A stretch of 64,000 nucleotides of DNA from Endomychus coccineus (Eukaryota > Arthropoda > Insecta > Coleoptera > Endomychidae): NCBI GenBank assembly GCA_958510875.1, contig OY294067.1:265520180-265584179 (forward strand), read 5' to 3'. A program made the translations under genes and the position numbers. The notes under the pieces were generated by a model, which saw nothing but the letters and a program-made list of their open reading frames with translations, did not search any database and was not told the origin of the DNA. Positions within the stretch are counted from its first letter, which is position 1, and every line of letters begins with the position of its first letter. Below, piece by piece: positions 44,859-56,085 of the stretch.

Positions 44859-46847
44859 CCTTCTTTTTCCTCTTTTTTGTCTACGTTGTGGAAAATTCAA
44901 CAAGAAATGTGTTGAGGGTTGGCTTGAATCTGATGTGGAAAGATACTTAGGAGTCGCTGATTTATTTGTGAAGTACAATCGTGGAAACGATATTACAATT
45001 GTGGAAGGGACCCCTACATGAAGTAGAAGTAATTAAACATCACCAAGCAAGTACAACATCCAGCTCTCAAGTCAGGTTATCGATTTTGATTTTACGTAAC
45101 ATTTGTTAATAATCATTGAGTATTGTATATTATGTAAATTCAATCAACTGTTCACTTGTTTAAATGATTTAAGTAACTAATTTTATCCATATTTTCTAAT
45201 CATTCGCTTCATATCTTATTAATATAAGTTTGTCATAAATTATATCAATATTAGTATTTCAAAGTAAATTTCAATCATTCTGGGTACAGGTCTTTTATTT
45301 CCTTTTCTTTCAGGGTAATTTAACCTGGGGACTTGAGTATTTGCATCCCCTAGTTATATACATAATTCATTGGTTGGTTAAAATACTCTGGCGCCCGAAT
45401 TTTTAATATCTAAAATATAACCTACGACCATCTTCACTGTAGCTGTCGGCAACCAAGTGATAAAATAGAGCTTCAGTTTATCCTTTAGTAAGAAAAATTG
45501 TAACTCTTACATGTTATTATATGACAAAGTTAAGGACATGAACCAAATGAAAAAGTTGTTTTTCCTTAATTTATAAATGTTGCAAAAGTATTGACTGAAA
45601 GGAGTTGTATATGATGGAACTCATACAAATGATAAGATAATCCAGAACATGTATGTAAACTTTAGAATAAGAGTGTAAGTGAAAACATACCATAATGACT
45701 CCAGTGTAAACGATGTAATAAGAACCATTATAAAATGGGAAGAGCACCTATAATTGAATTTCAAAGTGTAGTATTAAGTAGGATTAGGAGGATTTATGAT
45801 TTTGTAAACAGTTTTAGTAAGAATTTAATAGATAAGAAGGTAGAAAAGAAAATATAACTAGTTGAACATAAGGAACGTTGTTGGTAAACATAATAAAAGT
45901 CAAATAGATAAAAGAATTAAAAACGCGAACCGCAAAGCGGCTGTCTCAAAATAGAGCGGTCGCCGCTTTATTATGCTATGACTATGACAAACTGTGTGGT
46001 TGTTAGCAGTTGGTCGCGTGTTTTTGAAATCTCTATTTCGATTTCAATCGTTTCTCTTCCTCATCAGTTGTGTGGGGTGCGGAATTGACCGATCAAGTTG
46101 TTTTCGGTCGATTGACCTAAATAAAGTTGAAAATTATAAAAAACAAAGAAACAAAAATCAATATTTTAATTACAAATGAATATTTAGATATGGAAAAATT
46201 AAAAACATATTTCTATTTAGAGTAAGAATAAAAAAAAGACTTTGTTAATTAGCTGTAGTCTGGAAGCTAGATAATGTTAAATTTTCTTCAGTTTCATTTT
46301 CTGAGTCGAATGCTAGTTGCTCGATATGTGAAGAATCGGCTTCGGAAGACAAAGATATATTTGAATTAGTTTTCTTGAATTTATCCATTATATTGAAATT
46401 ATATTTTACTCAAATCAGTTTTCCAGACCGTGTAGTGGTCAATCTGTTTTGCAATGTATTATGGAAAATCCCCACGTTGACCAGCACCTTCCACAAGAAG
46501 CTCAGACGGTGGGCATCCTTAGTAATTTTATGGCTACATCTTGAAGTACCGATTCCTTTTACCAACTCTCCCATCAGATAGATTTCATACTTTTTGCCGA
46601 ATCGATTTGCACTTTTTAAATAATATATGTTCCTTTATCCTATCTGTATGTGTAACGTAAATTTTTCCACAATAGCTACATTTTCCTTTCACTTCATTTA
46701 CTAAACGTATCCCAGTGGAAAAAATCCAAATTTTTCATTTGGACTTATCTAAACCCAAACTCTTTATAAAGTATTTGTTGAAACGTCGGTAAATAATAAT
46801 ATATACATATTCTTGTACTGCGAAACTGCGATGACGCTTTGGAAGGT
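44859..46847. repeat. Tandem duplication unit 2 (1,989 bp)
   Basis: Second copy, ending exactly where the poly-T of LINE family A copy 4 starts. It could be a recent duplication or an assembly duplication. Confidence 0.9.
46229..46729 (-). pseudogene. BED-type zinc finger fragment (unit 2 copy)
   Basis: Duplicate of the fragment at 44240-44740, shifted by 1,989 bp with no difference noticed. Confidence 0.4.
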
Positions 46848-46849
46848 CC

Positions 46850-46995
46850 TTTTTTCTTTTTTTATACTTTGACTACACGAGAGGAAAACCTATAATGTAC
46901 GAAGAAAATCGTGTGAGCCAGCAGTGGAATGTAGGGAGAGGATTTCGTATTTTTATTGAAGATTTGCAGGTAAAGAGTTCCATAAAAAAAGTCTG
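46850..46995 (-). repeat. LINE family A 3' end, copy 4
   Basis: T-rich tract then AGAGGAAAACCTATAAT, GTGTGAGCCAGCAGTGGAAT and TTCGTATTTTTATTGAAG, matching 24398-24520. Only the 3' UTR remains. Confidence 0.65.
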
Positions 46996-46997
46996 GT

Positions 46998-47227
46998 ATT
47001 GGCAGTATAAAGCGGAAATCCTCAGATTTTCTCAATTATTCTGAATTTTGGGATTTTTGAACACAGACTAATTGATGTTCGTTAACTCAAGTGCCCGGAG
47101 CAAAGTGGGGCAATGTGGGGCACTTTGCTCCGGGCACATGAGTTAACGAACATCAGTCTGTGCTTAAAAATCCAAAAGTACAGAATAATTGAGAAAATTT
47201 GAGAATTTCCGCATTATACTGCAAATC
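46998..47227. repeat. Palindrome, about 105-bp arms, GC-rich centre
   Basis: Left arm 46998-47105 and right arm 47117-47227 are inverse: GCAGTATAA(A/T)GCGGAAAT, TTTTCTCAATTATTCTG, GATGTTCGTTAACTCA and GTGCCCGGAGCAAAGTG, around GGGCAATGTGGGG. Confidence 0.8.
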
Positions 47228-47640
47228 CCCCCCACCCAAGCCCCTTAAATTTGCCTCAGGGTGCAGCGTGGCGTTTTGTAATGATAAAATTCGTAATCAG
47301 CGACCCCAAATACCCCCAGGGAACAAGGTTTTTAGGTTTGATGGTTGAAATTCGCTAATAGTCCCAAGTGCCCCACATTGCCCCACTTTGCCCCGGGCAC
47401 TTGAGTTAACGAACATCACTTAGTATGTGCTTAAAAATCCCAAAATTGCCATATAATACAGAATAATTGAGAAAATTTGAGGATTTCCGCTTTTTACTGC
47501 AAATCCCCCCCCCCCAAGCCCCTGAAATCTGCCCCAGAATGCAGCGTGGCGTTTTGTAAACATCAAATTCATAGTCAGCGACCCCAAAAACTCCTGAGTA
47601 AAAAATTTTGGCCAATTTTGGTTAATATTTGGTGAGCAAC
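47117..47640. repeat. Two tandem units of about 270 bp related to the palindrome
   Basis: The order GAGTTAACGAACATCA, TTAAAAATCC, AATAATTGAGAAAATTTGAG, poly-C, GCAGCGTGGCGTTTTGTAA, TCAGCGACCCCAAA occurs from 47135 and again from 47403. The AGCGACC(C)C...CCGAG block also resembles repeat B (27.2, 30 kb). Confidence 0.7.
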
Positions 47641-47935
47641 AATACAGTTCCGCAAATCGCATTATTTAGATGCATTTTTTGCATGCACAAGTGCAACCAA
47701 GCTTTTCCTGGTATAACAAATATGGCACATTTTTTCCATTGTGTTTCTGAAGCAAATGGCGAAAACCGCATCTCGATACAGGTTGCCAGTAAAAAATTGA
47801 AGGTTTTTGCCTTTTTACGGCTATATTTCCTCGACTATGACGAAAGCCAGCAGTCGGTGCTGATTTTGCACGATCGTAGCAATTTTGGGATTCACGGGTA
47901 ATCGTTTTCCGTGAAGACAGGTTCAGATATACTAA
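47641..47935. repeat. Unclassified repeat, related to 53575-53930
   Basis: Contains TATTTCCTCGACTATGA, whose inverse (TTATAGTCGAGGAAATA) occurs near 53590, and GCGGTTTTC/GAAAACCGCATCTCGAT in matching order. Open frames on both strands look incidental. Confidence 0.35.
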
Positions 47936-50900
47936 ACTGATCGCAAATGAATAAATAATGATAAATAATTGATACAACCTAAACAAAATGCTCCAAAAAT
48001 TTAAGATCTATCGACCGGTCAAATAACTAATGATCAATTGACCATGCCTCTAGTTCTGTTGGAGCCTCAGAAAATCCGGCAAGGTCCCTCGCTTGCCTTC
48101 AAAACACCGTTATTTAAAATAATAATACACGTCAGCTGATGGAAAGTTACACATTTATAATGTAATTTCAATTTCCAGTCCGAATTATTCAAGTTTTACT
48201 TGTTGTTTCACCCTTCAATAATAACGTTCACATTTACTCGTAAAACAGAAATTCAGGTCATTTTAATGAATATTGAAAAAGTGCATTAATAAATGTATTC
48301 ATTTGAGTCAAATCTGATGAAACAAATGTATTCATTTTATTGTCATAATTTATTTTATCTAGGATGACAGTTTCATTAGATTGATCGACTTTCGTAAGCA
48401 CTAAAGTGTTGGTTTTCATTTTATGTTTGATAGATTTTACAGATCAGTGTTTTTATGAGAATGAAGGTGTTTATTTATATATGTTTGAGTATTTTTTGAA
48501 TTAGGTATATTGTTTAAAGCAACTTCTATTTCGGCAATCGCGGTTTCTAAACTTGAGTTATTTTTAATATGGGGTGAATATTTAGGTCCTTTGTTTGAAA
48601 TGTTTAGCTCGCTTATTGATTGTGTAATGAATTTTGAATAAATGAAAGTGTTACATCATCTTTTACATAATCAACAAATACATCAAATTCAACGGGATGC
48701 AGTTTAAAAGTAAGTTCAGAGTGTAATACGTTTAAGTAATGAATGATAACATAGCGTTTTCGACAAAGGCTCTTGTTTTCTTCTTTCAACCACATGGTCT
48801 TGTCTACTTTCAGAACTTTTTCTGCAGTTCCGGATTTAGATCTTGATTTCAGATTAATATATTTTGGAGTAACATCTCGGTGAATACACTATTGATTGAA
48901 TCATATATTTTGATGTAGTCGTTTTTTCATTAGTTTGTGGTATTGTTTGCCTTGAGTTGCTGTAGTTGTATTTTTCAAAATTTCAATGGTGGAAGCCATT
49001 ACTTTGTGACAATTTGTCATATTGATGTAATAAAATTAAACTATTTACTTTTTATCACATATATTATAGAAACAAATCGTTTAGCGAATATTTTGTTGTT
49101 GTTAATAGATATTTTCGAGAGAATTTGCTCATATCAGAAGCGTAATCGACTCACTTGAAGTACCGCAGTTTTGATACTGCTGAAACACTATTCTAAATTA
49201 AAGTCAGTGCAGCTAAGCAAAATGCAGTGGTTAAAATATCTATCGAAATTCCGAAATTTGACCTTGTTTTGTACAATAACAGAGCTTTAGAGTAGTGTGT
49301 AAATATAATAGTTGGGAGAAACCTTTTTTTGGTCTGGTTACGACCAACTTTCTAAAGCTACCAGTGGTATAATTAGAAAAGCCAAAGATTGGTATTCTTC
49401 GAGGGACCCAGAATCGAAATCATAAGAAAACTTTAAAAAGGAAATTCCAAACTTATATCCGCCTAAGAAGAATCTAAGCGAAAAACTTCTAAAAGCTAGC
49501 TTGCATACCAATAATAATTCTGTTTAATGCTGTGAGTATGCCTGAAAAAATATCTTTGTTGAACATTTTTAATTTTAATCTGTGCAATAGTCAGATTGTT
49601 ATTGGTAACATAAAAGATGATCATGTGAAAACTGCTACTTTTAATTTTAATATTGAAACTGTTGCTGATCTTTTGATTTTACTCGATGATTATAAAACGA
49701 TCATATGTATTACTAATGCGAACGCTTTGTTTTTGCCGAAGAGATTCCTGATTGCTCAAGAACAAAAATCAGAAAACAACATCTCGATATGAGTAAGTCA
49801 ACCTTACGTTCTACAATTTTTTTTAAATATAATGCTCGTTGAATATTGAATCACAGGTGAATATCCAAGAATAAGAAGAATAGTGCAAGTATGAATATGA
49901 ATCACAAAAGGACGTGTACAAAGTTCTTTGTCTTGTTCACAATCTCAGTAACCTCGTTAACTGTACATATTATTATAACATAATAAATCGTTATTAATAT
50001 CGTAAACTTTAAACCAATTTTTTATAATAAATTATGTTAATATTAAGAGAAGAGAGCTTCTCGTGAATTTAGTCTTCTAAATTATGTAATGACGAAGTCA
50101 TTGGAACTATAGCTGGTGCAATATCATAATCATGCCGCAAAACAAAAGAAAAATAATCTATAATGCCATAATTTATTTGTAAACAAAACTTCTTATACGC
50201 TGAAATCGAGATCATATAACTTTTCTTATAGGAAAAAAGATGGTTAGAAAGTATATAGAATCTTATTAAGTAATCACATCTACAATTTGGACAACAATGG
50301 GAGACTTCAATTGGATTGGATATCCGAAGTAATGTATTTAAAATGGTGTCAATGTAAAGTCTTTGTTATGTCCTACCAACTACGGATCTTGTATATGAAA
50401 TTGATTAAACGGTCTTTCTTTCGAGTGACTGTTACTTCGGTTGTGTACAAGCTATTGTGCCGTGCCTCTGACATGTATTTAATTTTTGTCTTAGCAATAA
50501 CATAGCTTGATTTAATGCCGATTCTATTAATATCACTCCTGCTCTGTTCTTTGTAGGTGATATCGTTTTTGAGGTTTTTTCATATTCGCCAAAAGTATTT
50601 TAGATCGATTTTGTTAGTACGTCTAGTGACGTACATCCAATTCAAAGATTATAAATGTAAAAACTTAAACAACTCAAAAAATGATAGTGTTACTTATTGA
50701 GCTTAATCATCTTGATATGAGAAACCCTTTGATCTATGTTCGATATCACTGATTACCTATAACAAATCGAAAATCATGTCGTCATTCTCGGAGACACATA
50801 AATATGAATAAAACTTAAATTATCACAGAATCATATAATGAAGCGATAATTCTAATAAAATTGAAACTAAAGTATCTCATTGATGAGGCTATTAAGTGCA

Positions 50901-51223
50901 CTCAGTCAATTAATATTAATACCACTGTACAAATCTATATAATTATATGAAAGGCAAATACCTACAACTGATTGACAGAGCTACTCATAACGAAATCTCT
51001 GAAACTATAGAGCGGACCTACTTGAAATTTGGCAGATAGGTTCTTTATACGGTGAAGGCATATATTTTTAACAGCTAATAAAATCACGAACAATTTGAAT
51101 GATAGACTGTTCCACAGATTAATGGTTCATTATCACAATTCAAACTGCCTAGGCTATGACAGACAATACCTGACCCATCAACAAGACAAGTAACGTTTAC
51201 ATGATAGATAGCTGATACATTGA
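47936..51223. other. AT-rich stretch with small unassigned ORFs
   Basis: No transposon or gene family recognised. Minus 48795-48613 (MWLKEENKSLCRKRYVIIHY, LHPVEFDVFVDYVKDD) has low-bias amino acid composition and extends in frame upstream to about 48850. Plus 49532-49792 and an open stretch upstream of it (49340-49530) are likewise unassigned. Any of these could be remnants of an old gene or element. Confidence 0.3.
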
Positions 51224-51510
51224 GAGTCACATAATGTCCGTGACAAACCATTCCATAACATATTCCCCACCAATTCAAATTAATTTTGTAATGACATAGA
51301 GTATAATTTCACGTCTTTCCACGCGTTTTGCTGTTTCTATTGAAATATGCATTAAGTCTTAGAACTTGGGGAATGACAGTTTTAATTTGATTTTGAAGCA
51401 TAAGTCGGCTGCAAACGCATCTTGGCTTTAAAATTCAGTGTGAAATTCAAAGCCAAGATGACTTAGGCTCCCTTAAAATTAACTCACTTCCAATGTAAAC
51501 AAAGCGATAC

Positions 51511-51546
51511 ATTTCTGAAGACGGCGAAGGCCGAAACGAGTCACAT
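51511..51546 (+). ncRNA. Hammerhead ribozyme, array junction 1/2
   Basis: Core CTGAAGA (51515-51521) and GAAA (51533-51536) complete. Stem II GGC/GCC (51523-51525/51530-51532) with GAAG loop. Stem III C-G across GA (51537-51540), then TC with cleavage after 51542. Stem I ATTT/ACAT has one mismatch here; the unit consensus ATGT/ACAT pairs fully. Confidence 0.7.
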
Positions 51547-52052
51547 AATGTCTGTGACAAACCATTCCATAACAAACATAAATTTTCTAATGACGTGAGG
51601 TATAATTTCACGTATTTCCACGGGTTTTGCTGTTTCTATTAATTTGAAATATGCATTAAGTCTTGAAACTTTGGAGAATGATAGTTTTAATTGAATTTAA
51701 AAAAATTAGTAGGCTGCTAACGCATCTAAGCTTTGAAAACCAGTCTGAAATTCAAAGCCAAGATGACTTAGTGGTCCCTTAAAATCAAGTCACTTCAAAT
51801 GTGAACAAAACGATAAATGTCTGAATGACATAGGGTATAATTTCACGTTTTTCCGCACAATTTTGCTGTTTCTATTAATTAGAAATATGCATTAAGTCTT
51901 AGAACTTTGGGGAATGACAGTTTTAATTGAATTTCAGAACATAGGTGAACTCCTAACGCATCTAGGTTTTAAAAGTCAGTCTGAAATTCAAAGCCAAGAT
52001 GACTTAGTGCTTCCTTAAAATCAACTCACTTCAAATATAAACAAAGCAATAA

Positions 52053-52088
52053 ATGTCTGGAGAAAGCGAAGGCCGAAACGCGTCACAG
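52053..52088 (+). ncRNA. Hammerhead ribozyme, array junction 3/4 (one core change)
   Basis: CTGGAGA (52057-52063) has G for the invariant A. GAAA at 52075-52078. CGCG (52079-52082) is a self-complementary stem III, TC at 52083-52084. Stem I ATGT/ACAG pairs three of four. Stem II GC/GC with GAAG loop. Probably impaired. Confidence 0.6.
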
Positions 52089-52440
52089 AATGTCCTCGAC
52101 AAACCATGCCATAACATATTCCCTGCTGATTCAAATACATTTTTTAACGACATAGGGTATAATTTCACGTCTTTCCACGCGTTTTGCTGTTTCTATTAAT
52201 TTGAAATATGTCTTGGAACTTTAGGGAATGACAGTTTTAATCGAATTTTACAATATGAGTGGGCTGCTAACGCATCTAGGCTTTAAAAGTCAGTCTGATA
52301 TTCGAAGCCAAGATGTTCAATTTTAAACAAAACAAAAAACTGAAACGCGTCAAATGAGAAGGATGTTTCTTCAAGATACATAGTTATAAATTGCTGAAAA
52401 CCTAAGGAAACTCACAACTCACTTAAGGCAAACGAGCCAA

Positions 52441-53574
52441 AGAGATAAAATAAGAAATTTTAAAGGACATTTCAAATTTCGCGCATATTATTCATTGTTA
52501 TGCGATTGGCATAATATGGGAAGTTATCAGTTACTGCATTTCATTCATTCACATTTTTGGATACTTTTGGATTATTTTAACTTTCTTGATTTTATAACTT
52601 TTTGGTACTTTGAATTGTTAAATTGCGATCAAAAACAATCTCTTTTCAAAACAACCGCTGCTCTGTCATGAATTAGTAGCATCTTAGATATGATTTATTG
52701 AATAGAACCGAGAAAATAATATTCCCGTGCTACCCTTAGCGACTTTCAGAGAAGTTACGATAAATATGATATTGAAAATATTGAAAAAAATAGTTCTCGT
52801 TAATTAAGTCAAAGTAAGTAGATGTACCAAAAAGATCCATCCATATGCTATTTATATTATTTCTCATTATTGGATAATTTTATGAAAAACTAGGAACAAT
52901 GTCTTTTGAACTCAAGGTATCATTTGCTCTTGAGCAAACAGAAATTCTAAATAAATTCGATTATCATAATAATGTATGTATCAAATTGAATTTTCTCATT
53001 GTTTTTGATGACATGAAAAAGTGATGAAAATCCTCAGGAAGCAAGGACACCTCTCTAATTGGAATCCACTTCGACTCTTCATCTTATTTCAAGGAGCCGT
53101 CCTTTGGAATTAAGTTTTCTTAAACTTAGTTCTAGAGTAATATGTGACCGGTACAAAGGCAGATTAATCCGACCCTGCGTAAGAAAACCAATTCTAGGCG
53201 TAGCGCTCACTCGGGGGACTGCCGGAAATTACCAACTATGGCCTCCTTGTTGAACAACTTAACTGAAGTCTGATCTCTCTCATTTTGCTCAATTTGTTCG
53301 GTTTCGGATTTTAATCAATGGAACACACGTTTCCCCACGTTTATTCTGTCATTAGGGTACAAAGCTTGACTCAAAACTTACTGATGGAATTCCTAACTTT
53401 CCTTTTATGAAGAATAAGAAATCGACAAGTTTCAATTGAAAGCGATATTCTTTGCGATTGGTCTCATATAAACTATTTTAAATGTTTCCAAATTAAAGCA
53501 ATTTCATACTTCAAGCTAAATAACAACTACATATATTATTTTTCGTTGAACAATACTTAATTTTCAGTATCAAT
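52441..53574. other. No gene or recognised element
   Basis: AT-rich. A less AT-rich patch lies at 53.05-53.25 kb with a 64-codon ORF lacking motifs. Confidence 0.35.
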
Positions 53575-53930
53575 TCCATTTACTTTACTACTGTAGAAAC
53601 TTTATAGTCGAGGAAATAAAGCACTAAAATAAGCCAAACCTTCCAAACTTGGCGCAGTTTGATGGATTGAGATGCGGTTTTCTGCATTCGATTCAGAAGG
53701 TGATTTAGTAAATTTGTCCGGTATTTTTTTTTGCGGAAAAAATTTATTGCATTTCTACAGCAAAAAAATGAATTTTTCTGAGTGCACTTTTTGAGGTGAA
53801 TAAAAAAACGGACCATAATTGGTTTCTCGGGGCTTTTTGGGGTAACTAAACACGAATATGCTATCAAAAAAATTCCCTGAGGTCCCCTCGGACCATCCTC
53901 AGGGTATCAGGGGTCCTGACGCTCTGTATA
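53575..53930. repeat. Unclassified repeat, inverse relative of 47641-47935
   Basis: Shares TTATAGTCGAGGAAATA and GATGCGGTTTTC-type blocks. Ends in a GC-rich GGTCCCCTCGGACC / CCTCAGG patch (53880-53925) with small inverted repeats. Confidence 0.35.
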
Positions 53931-54700
53931 TCGATGAATTTCATTAGAAAATTAATTTAATGTTTGTTAACTGTTCGAGAGGTGATATAAAGGCTGCTAG
54001 TGATGATCACGATGTGAATAAACTCTTCTGCAATACTTGGTGGTACTCTGAGAACGGGTAACCACGCCATCTTCTAGGAATTTGTTAATTTCTCTTTTTT
54101 CTTTTCTCATTTTTGTAATCAAATTGATGGTTATAATCAAAGCAATGCTAAACATTGCTAAGATTATAACCATCAATTCGATTTAAAAAATTTTAATATT
54201 TTAACTAAGGAAACCAATTATTATAAAAGATCTATTCTGGAGATGATTCACATAAAACGTGACTCCAAATCTGTAAATTATAGGACTGATGTTCAGACAC
54301 TAAGTCATATTTATACTAACTTGATTAATTAATATTCCTGCAAATTCCTACATGCGTCCTTATAATGTTAAAATTATATTTTAGGTAGAATGTCAACAGT
54401 ATATTCTAGAGACCAGACCTTCTTTTATTACCTAATAAATCATGACATCTGGTTCCAAAGTAAATACTTGAACTCGTCTCGTTTGTTAGTCTTTCATAGA
54501 CCTTGATGAGATGTGTACGTATTTTTTGAGAATTTTTCTAAACAGTGGATTCTTGATATATTATATTATGACATTGTTGTGTTACAATTTCGATTTCGTG
54601 TTTCTGCTCGTTTCGGCGACGTTGACATTTTAAATGAAATTGGTTCGATAAGGACGCTTTGTGTTAATACAATTAGTTTTAAGTAATCAGGTTATTGAAA
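53931..54700. other. AT-rich; contains a 30-bp hairpin at 54118-54184
   Basis: AATTGATGGTTATAATC pairs fully with GATTATAACCATCAATT; inside it AGCAATG pairs with CATTGCT across an AA/AA internal loop with a five-base loop. No other feature. Confidence 0.6.
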
Positions 54701-54706
54701 TAATAA

Positions 54707-54748
54707 GTCTTCTGATGATGATCGTGAGACCGAAACGTACGTAAAGAC
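54707..54748 (+). ncRNA. Hammerhead ribozyme, type I, GUA cleavage triplet
   Basis: CTGATGA (54712-54718) and GAAA (54732-54735) are complete. Stem I pairs GTCTT (54707-54711) with AAGAC (54744-54748), five of five. Stem II G-C, A.C mismatch, U-A, C-G with a GNRA-type loop GTGA (54724-54727). After GAAA, CGTACG (54736-54741) is self-complementary, then TA, with predicted cleavage after 54743. Surrounding element unknown. Confidence 0.6.
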
Positions 54749-54789
54749 GAAAATATAAAGCATAAGTATTAATGTGACCTATTTCCCGA

Positions 54790-55199
54790 GAATGTATATA
54801 TAATTGATACAGTCTCTTGCATTTTCATCTGCTCTATAGTTCAATAGACTCCGATAGTGATGTCGTCCCATCCCCACCACTTGAAAGTCGAAGAATTTTA
54901 GTAACTATAAAACTCCAATATTCATCTTTATCGCACTGGGGTTACAATAAGTTAATTTTTTTGACTCTACAAGTTCTATTTAATTTCTCTCTTATAACAA
55001 ATATTTAAGAACTGTCAACGCGTAGATAGTATACTTGGAACATCTAAGATTGTGAAGAAATAGGTGTGCTTCATTATTTTCCAAAAACCGATATTAGATA
55101 TGAATTAAAAAGTAATAATACCTAATAACTCTTGTATCAAAATATGAACAAATTCCTCCCCTCTCAGACTACAGTTAATTAAAAAAATACTCTAGTACC
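54790..55199. other. No gene seen
   Basis: AT-rich spacer up to the start of the LINE coding traces. Confidence 0.3.
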
Positions 55200-56085
55200 A
55201 AAAAATAGAGTCTTATCTCAAATTCAAATACAACGACGTAACAAATATATTTATTAAAGAATTCTCGGAAATGGTTGATCTGAAAAAATAATCTTTTATA
55301 AAAAAAAATGATAAACCCATTTATCACGTCTGGAATTATTAACTCTATCAGCACAAGAGACCAACTAAAGCGAAATTTGTTGAAAAATTATAGCATCGAA
55401 TTACATGAAATGCGCAAAAACTTCAGAAATAGATTAAATAAATTAATAAAATATACAAAATGTAATTATTGAAAATAGCAAAAATAATCCAAGAAAGGTA
55501 TATAAACTAATATCTGAAGCTACGAATGAAAACTCATGAGAATGAAATGTTCTTCTACTCGACTCAAAAGACGAATATAATACATCCATGAAAGATGCTA
55601 AACAAATCGCTAACTAACCATTTTGTGAACGTAGGTCTCCATATGCCGGAAAATATTGGGGAATCTTGTAATTGTTCCTAAGCCCAGTGACTGAAAATGA
55701 AATAAGAAAACATATAAATTCATTAAAAAATAATACTGCTCCTGAGCGTTGATGGTATAAATACAGAAATTATTAAACATATTCATCAATACATCCTAAA
55801 ACCTATTACGCATATTATAAATCTATTATATTCAACAGGTATTGTACCAGATCATTTCAAACTTAGGTAATAAAACCTATTTATTCATCCCGGATGAAAT
55901 CAGATATCAACTTCAGTTTATTAAGTACTTTAACAAAAATATTTGAAAAATATTTGGAGGAACGATTAGTCACTTTTATTGATAATAACGACATTATTTC
56001 TTCGAATCAATTTGGATTCCGATCTGAAATAAGTACAAATGATGCTGTATATAAGGTAGTGGAATAGTTAGAGATTAAATTGCAC

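Larger units (their letters stand above)
51224..52440 (+). repeat. Tandem hammerhead-ribozyme array (retrozyme-like), about four units plus tail
   Basis: Units start at about 51224, 51541, 51826 (5'-deleted) and 52083. Each holds CATAATGTCC-TGACAAACCAT (where not deleted), GACAT-GGTATAATTTCACG, TTTTGCTGTTTCTATT, GAATGACAGTTTTAAT, AACGCATCTAGGCTTT and GAAATTCAAAGCCAAGATGA, and ends at a hammerhead position. Junction 1/2 is nearly intact, junction 2/3 deleted, junction 3/4 nearly intact, and the last junction lacks its 5' core but keeps GAAACGCGTC. After it a single-copy tail (CAAATGAGAAGG... to about 52433) follows, also present at 16.25-16.33 kb. No ORF. Size and ribozyme type match metazoan retrozymes. 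Confidence 0.75.

Noticed and set aside
47666..47986. 106-codon minus ORF and overlapping plus ORF
   Set aside because: Both lie in a noncoding repeat shared with 53.6 kb; no conserved frame between the copies.
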